Origin: Haemophilus massiliensis
Lineage (GTDB): Bacteria; Pseudomonadota; Gammaproteobacteria; Enterobacterales; Pasteurellaceae
Length of the DNA: 57,230 nucleotides
Direction: 5' to 3'
NCBI GenBank assembly: GCA_000752995.2
Contig: LM994635.1
Coordinates: 416,255-473,484, forward strand
Under the pieces are notes generated by a model. That model did no database searches and was not told the origin of the DNA. It worked only from the letters and a program-made list of their open reading frames with translations. Positions 28,601-37,900 of the stretch are shown here, one piece after another. A program made the translations under genes and the position numbers. Each line of letters begins with the position of its first letter. Positions within the stretch are counted from its first letter, which is position 1.

Positions 28601-29115
28601 ATTTTCATGGCTCTTATCATCGCAAGCCGCATAACGGGCGCCGACAAACGCGCAAAACTGCGGGTCAACGCATTGGACAAATCATTTTCGTCAAAGGTTT
28701 GACTGACTTTTTTACCGAGCAAAAGTCCGTATCCTGCGGCGTTAATAAAGAGGGAAGAGGACTTACCGATGTGCGATTTCCAATCACCTTCTTTCAGCTT
28801 ATCATGAATTAATTCGTCACGGGTTTGATTGTCCGGAATGCGTAATAAGGCTTCCGCCAGACACATTAACGCAATGCCTTCATCATCGCCCAGTGAGAAT
28901 TCCTGCATCAGGGCATCCACACCATATTGATTTTTTTTGATATTACGAACCTTGTTAATCAGTGCGACTGCATTGTTGTGTATGCGCGCTTCTTGTTCCG
29001 GCGTGAAATTAATCGTTTGCTGCAAGGCGTCAATGGCGGTTTTTTCATCAATACGATAGTAAGAGGTGATATCTCTACGAAGTTTGCTATATGGCTTTGA
29101 CAGTTTAAATTTCAT
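25657..29115 (-). CDS. putA: Proline dehydrogenase / P5C dehydrogenase without the DNA-binding domain
   Basis: A 1152-residue bifunctional enzyme that oxidises proline to glutamate at the inner face of the membrane. The FAD proline dehydrogenase barrel has [45 protein letters not shown] and [17 protein letters not shown]. The aldehyde dehydrogenase half has [35 protein letters not shown] and the catalytic Cys in [14 protein letters not shown]. The C-terminal domain and the conserved tail [12 protein letters not shown] are kept. The N-terminal ribbon-helix-helix repressor domain of E. coli PutA (1320 residues) is absent: the protein starts [16 protein letters not shown] at an ATG with GAGGA upstream, and no coding frame lies further upstream. 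Another regulator must therefore control it. Confidence 0.95.
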   Translation of the reverse strand: MKFKLSKPYSKLRRDITSYYRIDEKTAIDALQQTINFTPEQEARIHNNAVALINKVRNIKKNQYGVDALMQEFSLGDDEGIALMCLAEALLRIPDNQTRDELIHDKLKEGDWKSHIGKSSSLFINAAGYGLLLGKKVSQTFDENDLSNALTRSFARLSAPVMRLAMIRAMKILGEQFVTGTDIASALKRVQKRIAKGYAYSFDMLGEAAMTKADAQRYFQDYLQAITVVGNESKQRDIYRSNSVSVKLSAIHPRYSRAQYDRVMDELYPKLKQLFVTAKEYDISVNIDAEEANRLELSLDLIEKLLDEPELKGYRGIGFVVQAYSKRCPKVIDYLISLAREKQAYLMIRLVKGAYWDSEIKWAQTDGLDGFPLYTRKNHSDISYIACAKKLLDAQDVIYPQFATHNVQTLCTVYELGQDKKYEFQCLHGMGETLYDNIIGKENFDRLVRVYAPVGTHETLLAYLVRRLLENGANSSFVHQLVNETIPAEQLVTPPWKRYAESQGHSNKAVRHPLALFSDRQNSAGFDLTNELTLEQLEQAFNQADIPPAKSLVAFAEENCHDAAHQVLNPADLQQSVGDVAFFNKAYLDKVFSSAKSSDWRLKSAVEKATILRKTADLYEQNYGLLMKLAVLEAGKTLPNAIAELREAVDFLRYYSVQIEQLEKENKLAPPRGTALCISPWNFPLAIFTGQIAASLAAGNAVVAKPAEQTSLIACAAANLFYQAGLPRSALQLILGAGDIGAELVKYPFDAVVFTGSTEVAKSINAQLAQAEHDPVLIAETGGQNVLVVDSSALSEQVTADVLSSAFDSAGQRCSALRILLLQEDVADKLYTMISEAMQELSVGNPALLATDIGPVIDNEAKQNLENHKALMRQIARRYVELETPTQGHYVAPAAYWLDNLDQLTREVFGPILHIITYRKDELGKLLAAVNAKGYALTGGCHSRIRKQINFVENHLNCGNFYVNRNIVGAVVGVQPFGGHGLSGTGPKAGGEFYLQRLTSTAQYHSQFGDADALLTAKPVLDSITGEENTLAYLPCEVAILNGDAVQAEQAAQKLLKHGFSVLLQPEHPLAKQGALDGVRISTDFEHCQKGVFLTALSKEQRLWHAQHHRAIFKCYDWRDTQDIMPLYDEFSRSENTTAAGGNASLMAAQEQ

Positions 29116-29192
29116 GGTATAGTCCTCAATGTAAAAGGGTTGTTAAGATTTAGCAATCAATATGTTGCAAGTCAACAACCGGCTTTTGCTTT

Positions 29193-29208
29193 TGTGATAA
29201 TACTCACA
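29193..29208. promoter_or_regulatory. Predicted CRP-cAMP binding site upstream of putA
   Basis: TGTGATAATACTCACA matches TGTGA-N6-TCACA exactly. It lies about 78 bp before the putA start codon, a distance suited to CRP activation of the putAP operon. Confidence 0.85.
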
Positions 29209-29228
29209 ATTTTCAAATGGGCTTGCAA

Positions 29229-29244
29229 AGAACGGTAACGTTCT
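29229..29244. promoter_or_regulatory. Palindrome upstream of putA, candidate operator
   Basis: AGAACGGTAACGTTCT has perfect 6-base arms around GTAA. It lies 3 bp from the next palindrome and 20 bp beyond the CRP site. No regulator can be assigned. Confidence 0.4.
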
Positions 29245-29247
29245 GGA

Positions 29248-29260
29248 GTGACAATGTCAC
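29248..29260. promoter_or_regulatory. Palindrome GTGACAATGTCAC, copy 1
   Basis: GTGACA and TGTCAC flank a single A. The same 13 bases recur at 29994-30006 inside a longer palindrome, so this looks like a repeated protein-binding site. Confidence 0.5.
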
Positions 29261-29989
29261 ATGGCGGATAGATTAAGTAATTGAAAAAATACGGTCAAAA
29301 AATAAAATATTTTAACCGCACTTTACCTTAATATTTAATACATCATTTAATTCATCATTACATAATGATTTCAGTAGTCCGAAAATATTCCAAGACGACA
29401 AAAATCAATCTAGAGAAAAATGAGACCAGAGATACTGGAACAAATGTCAGATTTTACATAGCAGCTTTTACATAGCAGCGTAAAAATTCTATTAATTCAA
29501 CATTCAGTATTTTTATTTACATAACCTTGACATTACGATTTATTATTGAATAAACCTTTCAAAAAGCATGTGACACCGTATGCTATTGCATTATTTTGTC
29601 TAGCTTAACCAGTAAAAGTGACCTGTGTATAACTCTGTGATTTTCTTATTCCGTAGTTTTTACTTACCGCATAACTAATTTCGCATAATGTATATTATGT
29701 TAAATAATAAATATATTAAAGTCACATTTATAGAAGTTTTTTGAACCTACTCTAGAGTCTGCATAATTTTTATGTTGAAATTTAGATTCAGATTTATTTT
29801 GTAATCCGTAATTTTTAGATAAGCTGTTTATACTCAAAGTATAGGAATGATAGTAAAGATGTCTCGGATGTCAGTTGTTTTGATAATGGTGCTACGTAAA
29901 ATCTGAGACTAAATTAAGGATTAATATCTAGATTTTAAATTTGAAATACAAATCGTAATTCATTTGATATCCTGTGTGAATGGCTTTAA

Positions 29990-30010
29990 CTTAGTGACAA
30001 TGTCACTAAG
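29990..30010. promoter_or_regulatory. Palindrome with GTGACAATGTCAC core, copy 2
   Basis: CTTAGTGACA and TGTCACTAAG form perfect 10-base arms around a single A. The centre is identical to the copy at 29248-29260. It lies about 345 bp before the BCCT start codon. A dimeric repressor or activator shared by putA and the BCCT gene would explain the pair. Confidence 0.55.
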
Positions 30011-30176
30011 CAATAGCAATAACTCCAACAATCTTAAACTTTAAACTGCTCTAACTTTTCAATAGTTAAAAATGAGTAGTGTCGAACGCTTATAGTTTAA
30101 AAGAATAAAAATTCTAATAACTTTATGTTATAATTCCATGCTTTTTTAGAAAAAATATAAGCAATTTCGTTCAATT

Positions 30177-30191
30177 CGTACATGGTGTACG
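30177..30191. promoter_or_regulatory. Palindrome CGTACA-TGG-TGTACG
   Basis: Perfect 6-base arms around TGG, about 165 bp before the BCCT start codon. Possible operator; no regulator can be assigned. Confidence 0.4.
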
Positions 30192-30354
30192 TTCGATCAT
30201 TCTGAGCTACGACATTAGCATTAGTGTCATATCTTATTGATTATTAAGTTTTTATTTTAAGATAAATTATTATGTCTACTCCGTTTTGACCGTTCGGCGG
30301 TGCGTAATGATTTTGGCATAAATAATTATCGGTAAACATAGGAGTATAACTGTT

Positions 30355-32382
30355 TTGTTTTTTTCAAAACTTATTCAGCAAAAATCGTCATTTAATCCAT
30401 TTGTCATCAGTACAACGGTAATGCTCGTCGTTTTATTGGTATTGGCGACATTAATTTTACCGGAACAAACGACATCAGTGTTAGACTGGGCAAAATCGGG
30501 AATCTTTACCAATTTCAGTTGGTTTTATATTCTGGCTTTTTCCGTTTTTCTGTGTTTTCTGTTGATTCTATCTATCAGTAGCCTCGGTAATATCAAACTA
30601 GGTGCCGATGAAGAAGAACCCGAATTTTCATTTCCATCTTGGGTAGCGATGTTGTTTGCCGCAGGTATGGGGGTCGGATTAATGTTCTTTGGCGTTGCTG
30701 AGCCGCTAATTCATTCTTTTTCTTCAATTACAACCGGTGATATAGAACATAAACAGCAAGAAGCCCTCTTGCACACCTTTTTTCACTGGGGCATGCACGC
30801 ATGGGCAGTTTATGCAGTTATCGCCTTATCACTCGCCTATTTCGGTTTTCGCTATAAGCTGCCATTAGCCCTGCGTTCATGTTTTTATCCTTTATTAAAA
30901 GAACGCATTAACGGTAGAGCTGGCGATATTATCGATATTATGGCGCTTATCGCCACCCTATTCGGTATTATCACCACACTGGGATTCGGCGCCACACAAT
31001 TAGGTGCTGGTTTGGAACAGCTCGGCTGGTTAAGCCACAGTAATTTTTCAATTCAGGTGGGAATTATAATCGTGGTGATGGCGCTGGCAATTATGTCTGC
31101 GATTTCAGGCGTAGGCAAAGGGGTTAAAATTTTAAGCGAAATTAATCTCACCTTAGCGATTTGTTTGATGCTTTTCGTTTTATTCACCGGGCCTACTCTG
31201 TATTTATTCGCTACCTTCAGCGACAATTTAGGTACGTATTTAAGCAATTTGATTGAACTCAGTTTTAAAACCTATGCCTATGAACCTGAAAACACCGGTT
31301 GGTTTACCGGCTGGACGATTTTATACTGGGCATGGTGGTGTTCATGGGCGCCATTTGTCGGTTTGTTTATTGCCCGTATTTCTCGCGGTCGCACAATCCG
31401 CGAATTTATTTTCGGCGTGTTGGCGGTACCGAGTTTATTCTGCGTATTGTGGTTTACGATTTTTGGCAACAGCGCACTATGGCTGGATTTTCATGTCGCA
31501 GGTGGCATTTTACATGAGATGACTGCGACGCCGGAAAAATTATTATTCAAATTTCTAGAATTTTTACCGTTACCGACATTGACCGGCGTTGTTGCGTTGT
31601 TGGTGATTTCGCTATTCTTTATTACTTCGGCTGATTCGGGTATTTATGTTTTAAATAATATGGCTTCGCGCGACAAAAGTTTAGCGGCTCCACGTTGGCA
31701 AGCAGCAAGCTGGGGCATCTTAATCTCAATTGTGGCTATCGTTTTGTTGAAAGCTGGCGGTTTGGCTACATTACAAACGATGACGCTGATTGTGGCACTG
31801 CCCTTCGCCGTATTGATGCTGATTATGTGCTTCAGTTTGTGGAAAGGACTTTCAATTGATAAGAAATATTTTGAAACGCAGATTACACCAACCAGCATAT
31901 TCTGGAACAGCGATACCTGGAAAGCCCGCTTAGGACAAATGCTGAATCAGACACAAGAAAAAGATATTTTGAAATTCCTGAAACAGACGGCATTACCGGC
32001 CATGCGCGAGTTGCGTCAAGAATTGATCGGCGTACATAACCTGAATGTCGATGTGGTGCAAGATCTTGACGCGGAAGAACCTTGCGTTGAAATTATTATT
32101 AAAAAAGAATCGATGCGTGATTTTATGTACGGCATCAAATCGGTCGGGCATGAAGTTTCCGAACAGCTAATTGATGATGAGCATCTGCCGCATATTCAGC
32201 ACACAATGACCTACCAGCCGATCACCTATTTTTTTGACGGCAGAACCGGCTATGATGTGCAATATATGACTCGTAATGAATTGATTGCCGATATTTTGAC
32301 CCAATATGAACGCTATCTCAGCCTGCTGGATGATGTGGGACAGGAATTAATGGCGCACGAACAAACCGAATTAGCGGAATAA
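30355..32382 (+). CDS. BCCT-family betaine/choline transporter, BetT-like
   Basis: A 675-residue secondary transporter with twelve membrane segments and a cytoplasmic C-terminal tail of roughly 140 residues, close to the length of BetT. The BCCT signature is clear: MGVGLMFFGVAEPLIHS and GWTILYWAWWCSWAPFVGLF followed by IARISRGRTIREF. The family moves betaine, choline, carnitine or proline-type quaternary or secondary amines with sodium or protons. The start is TTG, 10 bases after AGGAG; the next ATG would remove the cytoplasmic N-terminus and part of segment 1. The substrate is open: choline or betaine by family, with proline-related compounds worth considering because of putAP next door. Confidence 0.88.
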   Translation: MFFSKLIQQKSSFNPFVISTTVMLVVLLVLATLILPEQTTSVLDWAKSGIFTNFSWFYILAFSVFLCFLLILSISSLGNIKLGADEEEPEFSFPSWVAMLFAAGMGVGLMFFGVAEPLIHSFSSITTGDIEHKQQEALLHTFFHWGMHAWAVYAVIALSLAYFGFRYKLPLALRSCFYPLLKERINGRAGDIIDIMALIATLFGIITTLGFGATQLGAGLEQLGWLSHSNFSIQVGIIIVVMALAIMSAISGVGKGVKILSEINLTLAICLMLFVLFTGPTLYLFATFSDNLGTYLSNLIELSFKTYAYEPENTGWFTGWTILYWAWWCSWAPFVGLFIARISRGRTIREFIFGVLAVPSLFCVLWFTIFGNSALWLDFHVAGGILHEMTATPEKLLFKFLEFLPLPTLTGVVALLVISLFFITSADSGIYVLNNMASRDKSLAAPRWQAASWGILISIVAIVLLKAGGLATLQTMTLIVALPFAVLMLIMCFSLWKGLSIDKKYFETQITPTSIFWNSDTWKARLGQMLNQTQEKDILKFLKQTALPAMRELRQELIGVHNLNVDVVQDLDAEEPCVEIIIKKESMRDFMYGIKSVGHEVSEQLIDDEHLPHIQHTMTYQPITYFFDGRTGYDVQYMTRNELIADILTQYERYLSLLDDVGQELMAHEQTELAE

Positions 32383-32388
32383 GTAAAA

Positions 32389-32421
32389 ATGAAACTGTGA
32401 ATGTTATGTTCACAGTTTCAT
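32389..32421 (+). terminator. Terminator after the BCCT gene
   Basis: ATGAAACTGTGAA (32389-32401) pairs perfectly with TTCACAGTTTCAT (32409-32421) around a 7-base loop. The T-run after it is short. Confidence 0.75.
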
Positions 32422-32502
32422 TATCAGCGTTCCGTTCTTTAGGTTAGAAAGTATAAACGAGAAAAACTATTGGTTTTTGCACCGCACTTTTTATTGCGGC
32501 AT

Positions 32503-33924
32503 TTATCCCAACAATCGCATACCATATTCATACACTTGCTGCAATAATGCCAACTTTTCAGGCTGCTCGGCATATTCTTCCGCCGAATGCTGTAAACTTT
32601 GCTGAAATTCCACCGCACTTTTTTCCAGTTGCTGCCGGCGATATTTATCCCATTTTACTTGCTCAGCACGGGTTAAGGTTTTGTAAAAATGTCTGGCACG
32701 GTAATGGAATAACAGTTCGGGAATACGTTGATCCTGAAAGGTTAAACCGCTGTCGGCTAATTTTTCCGGCGGCAGCTCGCGCAGAATTGCCATATTGTTT
32801 TTATCATTGTTATTAAAAAAGCCGCTATAAAGCTCGGTTTCCACGTTATCACTCGGTTCAAATGACCGATCATCAGTAAAAATTTCTATTACTTTTTCAC
32901 GAATTGTTGTCGAGACACGCAGTTTTTTCAGATTTTCCAGACAATGTTCACGATCGATACCTAGGCGCGCAGCGGTTTGCGGCAACAATGTTTTCGCCGG
33001 CGCAACAATCGGGCATTTATTGATATGCACCAATTTTAACGGCACCGGCAGCACGCCGCGTTCTTCCAGTTCATTTTTTTTCGTGTATAAATTTTGTTGT
33101 AATTCGACCGCACTTTTGTGCAGTAAATCCTCGATATTACTGTCTAGATCACAGGCAATCAGCGCGTTCTGATTGGTCGGGTGCCATGCCAACGGCGCGA
33201 TCCAAGTGGTGTTACCGCGATAATTGCCCAACATGCCGGAAACATGTACCAATGGCGTCATTTCTGCAGTATTAATCAGCTTTTCGATCTCTTTTTTACC
33301 GCGATTTTCAAAGAAATAGTGATACAGTTTAGGTTGTTTCTGTTTGATTAATTTCGCCATTTCAATAGTAGCGTACACATCCGCCATTGCATCGTGAGCG
33401 TTACTGTGTTCAATGTCGTTGGCGCGCGTTAAATTTTCCAAACGAAAAGACGGCATCCCCGCCTCGTCCAAAGGCCAGTGAATGCCGTCGGGGCGTAGCG
33501 CATAGCAGGCGCGCACCACATCCAACAAATCCCAGCGCGAATTACCGTTTTTCCAGCTGTATTCGTAAGGATCAATAAAATTACGATAAAACGTGTAGCG
33601 GGTCATTTCATCATCATAACGAATATTATTAAAGCCCATTACGCAGGTATTCGGTTGGCTAAATTCCTGCAAAATTCGTGCCGCGAATTCCGGTTCGGGC
33701 AGCCCGTGCACATTGCAATGCTGCGGCGTAATACCGGTCAGCAGCACCGCTTCCGGTGCCGGCAGATAATCATTGGTTTGTTTACAATACAGTATCACCG
33801 GCTCACCGATAATATTGAAATCACTATCGGTGCGAATGCCGGCAAATTGCGCCGGGCGATCTGTCGCCGGATTGACGCCGAAACTTTCGTAGTCGTAAAT
33901 AAAAAATGAAAAATCGTTATACAT
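32503..33924 (-). CDS. sbcB: Exodeoxyribonuclease I
   Basis: A 473-residue 3'-5' single-strand DNA exonuclease of DEDD type that acts in recombination and mismatch repair. The first acidic motif is YDYESFGVNPATDRPAQFAG near the N-terminus; GFNNIRYDDEMTRYTFYRNF and HDAMADVYATIEMAK carry the others. I chose the ATG at 33924, which matches the 475-residue E. coli protein; a longer frame would overlap the permease gene. It lies 11 bp behind that gene on the same strand. Two uptake cores lie inside (near 32610 and 33107). Confidence 0.95.
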   Translation of the reverse strand: MYNDFSFFIYDYESFGVNPATDRPAQFAGIRTDSDFNIIGEPVILYCKQTNDYLPAPEAVLLTGITPQHCNVHGLPEPEFAARILQEFSQPNTCVMGFNNIRYDDEMTRYTFYRNFIDPYEYSWKNGNSRWDLLDVVRACYALRPDGIHWPLDEAGMPSFRLENLTRANDIEHSNAHDAMADVYATIEMAKLIKQKQPKLYHYFFENRGKKEIEKLINTAEMTPLVHVSGMLGNYRGNTTWIAPLAWHPTNQNALIACDLDSNIEDLLHKSAVELQQNLYTKKNELEERGVLPVPLKLVHINKCPIVAPAKTLLPQTAARLGIDREHCLENLKKLRVSTTIREKVIEIFTDDRSFEPSDNVETELYSGFFNNNDKNNMAILRELPPEKLADSGLTFQDQRIPELLFHYRARHFYKTLTRAEQVKWDKYRRQQLEKSAVEFQQSLQHSAEEYAEQPEKLALLQQVYEYGMRLLG

Positions 33925-33935
33925 CACAATGCGCT

Positions 33936-34811
33936 CTAAGCCAGAATAGTCTCTAAATAGAATAAACAAATAATTGACGCAATACCGAGCAGAATCCCTA
34001 CTCCATTGATTTTACTGATTTTCTCTTTAAATACTACGGCACCGACCAAGGTGCCCAGACAGATCACACCAACATTCATACCGGCAAAAACCAGCGTCGG
34101 ATTTTCATTAAAACTCTGATGTGCCTTGATATAAAACAGAATATTCATGAAATTCAATCCCCCCAGAATGATCCCGCCGAGCAAACTTGGGGTTGTCCAT
34201 TGTGTACGTTTCAGCAATAAGTAGATAAACATCACACAGGCGGCCAGTACGAAAGCAATAAATAAGGTGGTCGGAAATGCCCCGCCCATTTTGGCAATCT
34301 GCTTGAACAGAATGTCAATCACCCCATAACCCAGCCACACCAGAATCAGGCTGACAACGCCTTTTGCTGTGCTGCTGTGCATAATCTGAGTCGGTTTGGA
34401 AAGCAAACAGAACAGCGCGGAAAACGCCAGAATAATCCCGATTAAGCGCGATTGACTGAGCTGTTCACCGAAAATCAGAAATGCCGCCAAAATCGGCAAA
34501 AACAGTGATAAACGCTGCGCCGCATCGGAACGCACAATCCCGGCGAATTCCACCGCCTTGGACATAATAATAAACACCGAGGGCAACAAAATCCCCAATG
34601 CGAGAAAAATCGGCGCATGTTCGCTTTGTAGGATAAAATCGGTAAACCCTAGCCCCTTGAAATCAGGCTTCAGCAGAAAATACGCCAAAGAAAGTGCCAC
34701 AATATAATTAAACGCAATCGCTTGTTCAATCACAATATTTTTCTTACGCGCCACTTTTAACAACACGGAAACCGCAACACTGCAAAGAATGGCAAAAATG
34801 AGGTAGTGCAT
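33936..34811 (-). CDS. EamA/DMT-family membrane transporter
   Basis: A 291-residue protein with about ten hydrophobic segments in two similar halves, as in drug/metabolite transporters. The C-terminal half ends with VFKEKISKINGVGILLGIAS, typical of EamA domains. Its substrate is unknown. It sits between mukB and sbcB on the same strand and is probably cotranscribed with sbcB. I find nothing that ties it to DNA metabolism. Confidence 0.8.
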   Translation of the reverse strand: MHYLIFAILCSVAVSVLLKVARKKNIVIEQAIAFNYIVALSLAYFLLKPDFKGLGFTDFILQSEHAPIFLALGILLPSVFIIMSKAVEFAGIVRSDAAQRLSLFLPILAAFLIFGEQLSQSRLIGIILAFSALFCLLSKPTQIMHSSTAKGVVSLILVWLGYGVIDILFKQIAKMGGAFPTTLFIAFVLAACVMFIYLLLKRTQWTTPSLLGGIILGGLNFMNILFYIKAHQSFNENPTLVFAGMNVGVICLGTLVGAVVFKEKISKINGVGILLGIASIICLFYLETILA

Positions 34812-34873
34812 GAATGCTCCTTTATTGATAAGAGGTTATCTATTGAATAATTTATAGTTTTTGGACAAACAAT

Positions 34874-34915
34874 AAATTTCGGGTTTTATGCAATTATTGC
34901 ATAACCCCGAAATTT
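34874..34915. terminator. Long AT-rich hairpin after mukB
   Basis: AAATTTCGGG plus TTATGCAAT on one side and ATTGCATAA plus CCCGAAATTT on the other give about 19 base pairs with a small bulge. It lies 23 bp after the mukB stop. It probably ends mukFEB transcription or protects the mRNA end, and separates mukB from the permease gene. Confidence 0.7.
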
Positions 34916-34937
34916 CCAACCGCACTTTTATGCGAAA

Positions 34938-37900
34938 CTACTCCATCGCGCCGAATCCGCGTAATCCGACGACGTGGACGTGTTCCTGATTGCCGGAAAT
35001 TTTACGCACCAGTTTATACGTGGTGCCTTTTTCCGGGCTGATATTTTCCGGTGCGGCGATGAGAAGCTGCATATCCAGACGTTCGCATAGTTCAAACAGA
35101 GTTGAAATGGATTTTGCGTCCAGACGAGCGGCTTCGTCGAGGAATAACAAGCGGCACGGCACGATATCCTTGCCACGAATACGGCGACTTTCCTCTTCCC
35201 AGCTTTGTACCACCATTAACAGGATAGACATCCCCGTACCAATCGCTTCACCGGTGGACAATGCACCGCTTTCCGCACGTAACCAGCCGTCGGCACCGCG
35301 ATAGACTTCCACTTCGAGATCCAAATAATTGCGGTAATCCAACAATTCTTCGCCGATAGTTTGCGCAGTGCGTTGTCCCATATCAATGTGCGGATTTAGG
35401 CGTTGATATAATTTTGCGATAGCTTCCGAGAAGGTAATGCGGTTGTCGCTGAACAGATCCTGATAATCGTCCTGATTGCCGGAAAGCGCATCCAGCAGCA
35501 TGGCGTGAGTATCACGGATATTGACCACCAAACGCACGGATTTTACCTGACCGAACGCAATATTCTGCAATCCCTGATTCAACATGCGGATACGGTTTTG
35601 TTCGCGCTGAATGGTTTTACGCATAATATTCGCCACGCTTTCGGCGCTGATCGCCAATTTTTTCTCACGCCCGGTTAATTCGTCGGTTAAGCGGGAAAGC
35701 TCGATTTCCATTTGTTCAATCGCATCAATCGGATCATCGGTTTTGATGATGTCTTGGCGGATACGTTCGCGCAAATGCTGATATACCGCGATAAAGAACC
35801 GCACTTTGTTTTCCGGTTTACGGCTGTCTTCGGAAATGCGCAATGCGTCGCGCAAATATTCGTTGTCGGCGACCGCCGTACGTAATGCTCCCAAGGCTTT
35901 ATCCGACATGGAACGCAGCTCGTCCGCCGATAAATACGCCAGTTCGCGTCGGTTCAGACGTTTTTCCACATCACTGTTGCGCGATAAACGCAATACCGCA
36001 CACCAGCTGGCTTTGGCGGCAACCACCAGTTCGCGCTGAGTTTTGTAATCGCGTTCCGCTTTGCGGATCCGACGGCTGAGATTTTCGCTTTCGCTTTCAA
36101 TTAAGGTTAATTGTTTTTCAATATAAGTGCGCCGCTGGCGGCTGGTGGACAGTTGCTGCGATAATTCATCGCGGCGCGCTCTGGCTCGTTCTTCCGCACC
36201 GTCGTCAGCACGCACGCCGAGTTGACTGATTTCATCAATCAGTTCATTCAGCATTTTATTTTTTTCTTCATAGGCGCTGCGCAATTCAATATAAACCTGA
36301 TTGTACTGGGTGAAACGAACTTGTTTCTGACGCACCTGTTCGCGTTGCTGTTCGCGCTGCTGTTGCACCTGTTCCAGTCTGGTGCGCAGTTGTTCGTTCA
36401 GTTCGGAGGTTTCCGATTTTACGGTTTCTTCGTAACTGAAGTGATTTTTACGCTGCGCCACGTCAGCTAAGGCAAAAACACGCTGTTGCAGTTGTTTTTG
36501 CAGGTCGAGTGCCCGTTCGTAATCGGCTTTCAAACGTTCATAATTTTCAGGATCGCTTTGCAGCGTATTGGCAATCGGTTCTAGTTGTGACAACGTCGCG
36601 CCATGTCGACGGATAAAAATTTCATCCTGTTCCGCCGCATCCAGCTGTTCGCGACATTCATCAATACGATCCGGCAAATCGTCATCGGCAAGTAAGCCCA
36701 GTTGCGGAACAAGTTTGTTCAATAACTGGATTTTTTCTTTGGTGTTATCAAGGCGAAGGCGAATTTGCTGTTCATCACCAACAAGTTGATTGAGTTCACG
36801 CTCGATATCTGTACGTTCACGGTTAATTTCCGCCATTCGCGTTTCCGGGTTCGGCTGGAAAGCCAAAGCTAAATGCAGACCAACGAACTGACCGAAATGC
36901 TCGTGCAAGCGCTGACATTTCTGTACCTCAAAAGCGCGTTGGGCATACTGCTCTGCCACTTCTTCGCGCTGTAGCTGTAACGCGTCCAAATGCTTTTCTC
37001 GCGCAGCGCGGCCGAACAGCGGGATTTCCGGGAATTTTGAATAGCGTAGTTCGCGCTCGGACACTTGAACGACAACACCCAGTTCCAATTCCTGTGCCGC
37101 TAATACACTGTCGTCAAAAGCCGCCGGATCACCTTCAATCAAATATAAATCGTCCGGGCAGTCTTCCAATTGTGCCAACTGTGCTTTCACCGCATTCAGA
37201 TCGCGCACCACAATGGCATGACGCGCCGGTCCGTACAAGGCGGAAAAATACGGTGCATCTTCAAACGGCACATCGTCGTAAAGCTCGGACAGCAATACGC
37301 CGCCGAAACGTTCCGCCAGCATATTTAAACGGGCATCTTCCGAACCGTCCGGCTGACTTAAGCGAGAAATTTGTTCGTCCAGTTGTTGCCGTTTTTGTTC
37401 CAACTGATCACGCTGAATCGTTAATTCGCGTTCTTTTACCAACAGGTTCTGCATGAAATTCATCACATCCTGACTGTCGACAAATTGCTCGCCGCTTTGC
37501 TCCCGCAATCGTTCCAACGCTGCCTGTGCGGTCAGCCATGCCGGCGCTTTATTGGCATTGTCATGATAAAGTGCGGTCAGTTGTTCGCGTTTTTGTCGCA
37601 GCGTCGAGCGGCTTTCCACTTGTTCGGACAACTCGGCATTCAGCTCTTCCAGCAGGTTTTCCTGCTCGGCATGGTAGTCTTCCAGTTCCTCTGCCGTTGC
37701 CAGCGCTAAATCGGCGCGTTGATTAAAATCTTGTAATAAACGCACCGCACTTTGTTGCTGTGCAAGACGCTGTTCCAACTCGTGCAGTTTGGCTCGCAGC
37801 TGCGGTGTTTGTTGCGCCTGAATACGTTGCGTCGGATAATCGCGCAACAAGGCTTTCGCACTTTCCCAAGCTTCGTCACGCGGCAGTTCGCCGACAACGC

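Larger units (their letters stand above)
29116..30354. other. 1.2-kb AT-rich non-coding region between putA and the BCCT gene
   Basis: No reading frame of 60 codons or more is present on either strand, and I recognise no gene remnant or tRNA. The region is much richer in A and T than its flanks. It holds a perfect CRP site, four palindromes (separate entries) and one uptake core near 29322. It is far longer than two divergent promoters need. It could hide a small RNA or peptide, or be the remains of a deleted gene; nothing shows which. Confidence 0.7.

Noticed and set aside
25657..29115. PutA as a truncated or frameshifted version of a 1320-residue protein
   Set aside because: The start has its own ribosome site, both enzymes and the C-terminal tail are intact, and no remnant of the DNA-binding domain is open upstream. 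PutA proteins without this domain exist.
37037..37456. 139-codon open frame on the plus strand
   Set aside because: It lies antisense within mukB, has an odd Pro/Arg/His-rich composition and no family features.
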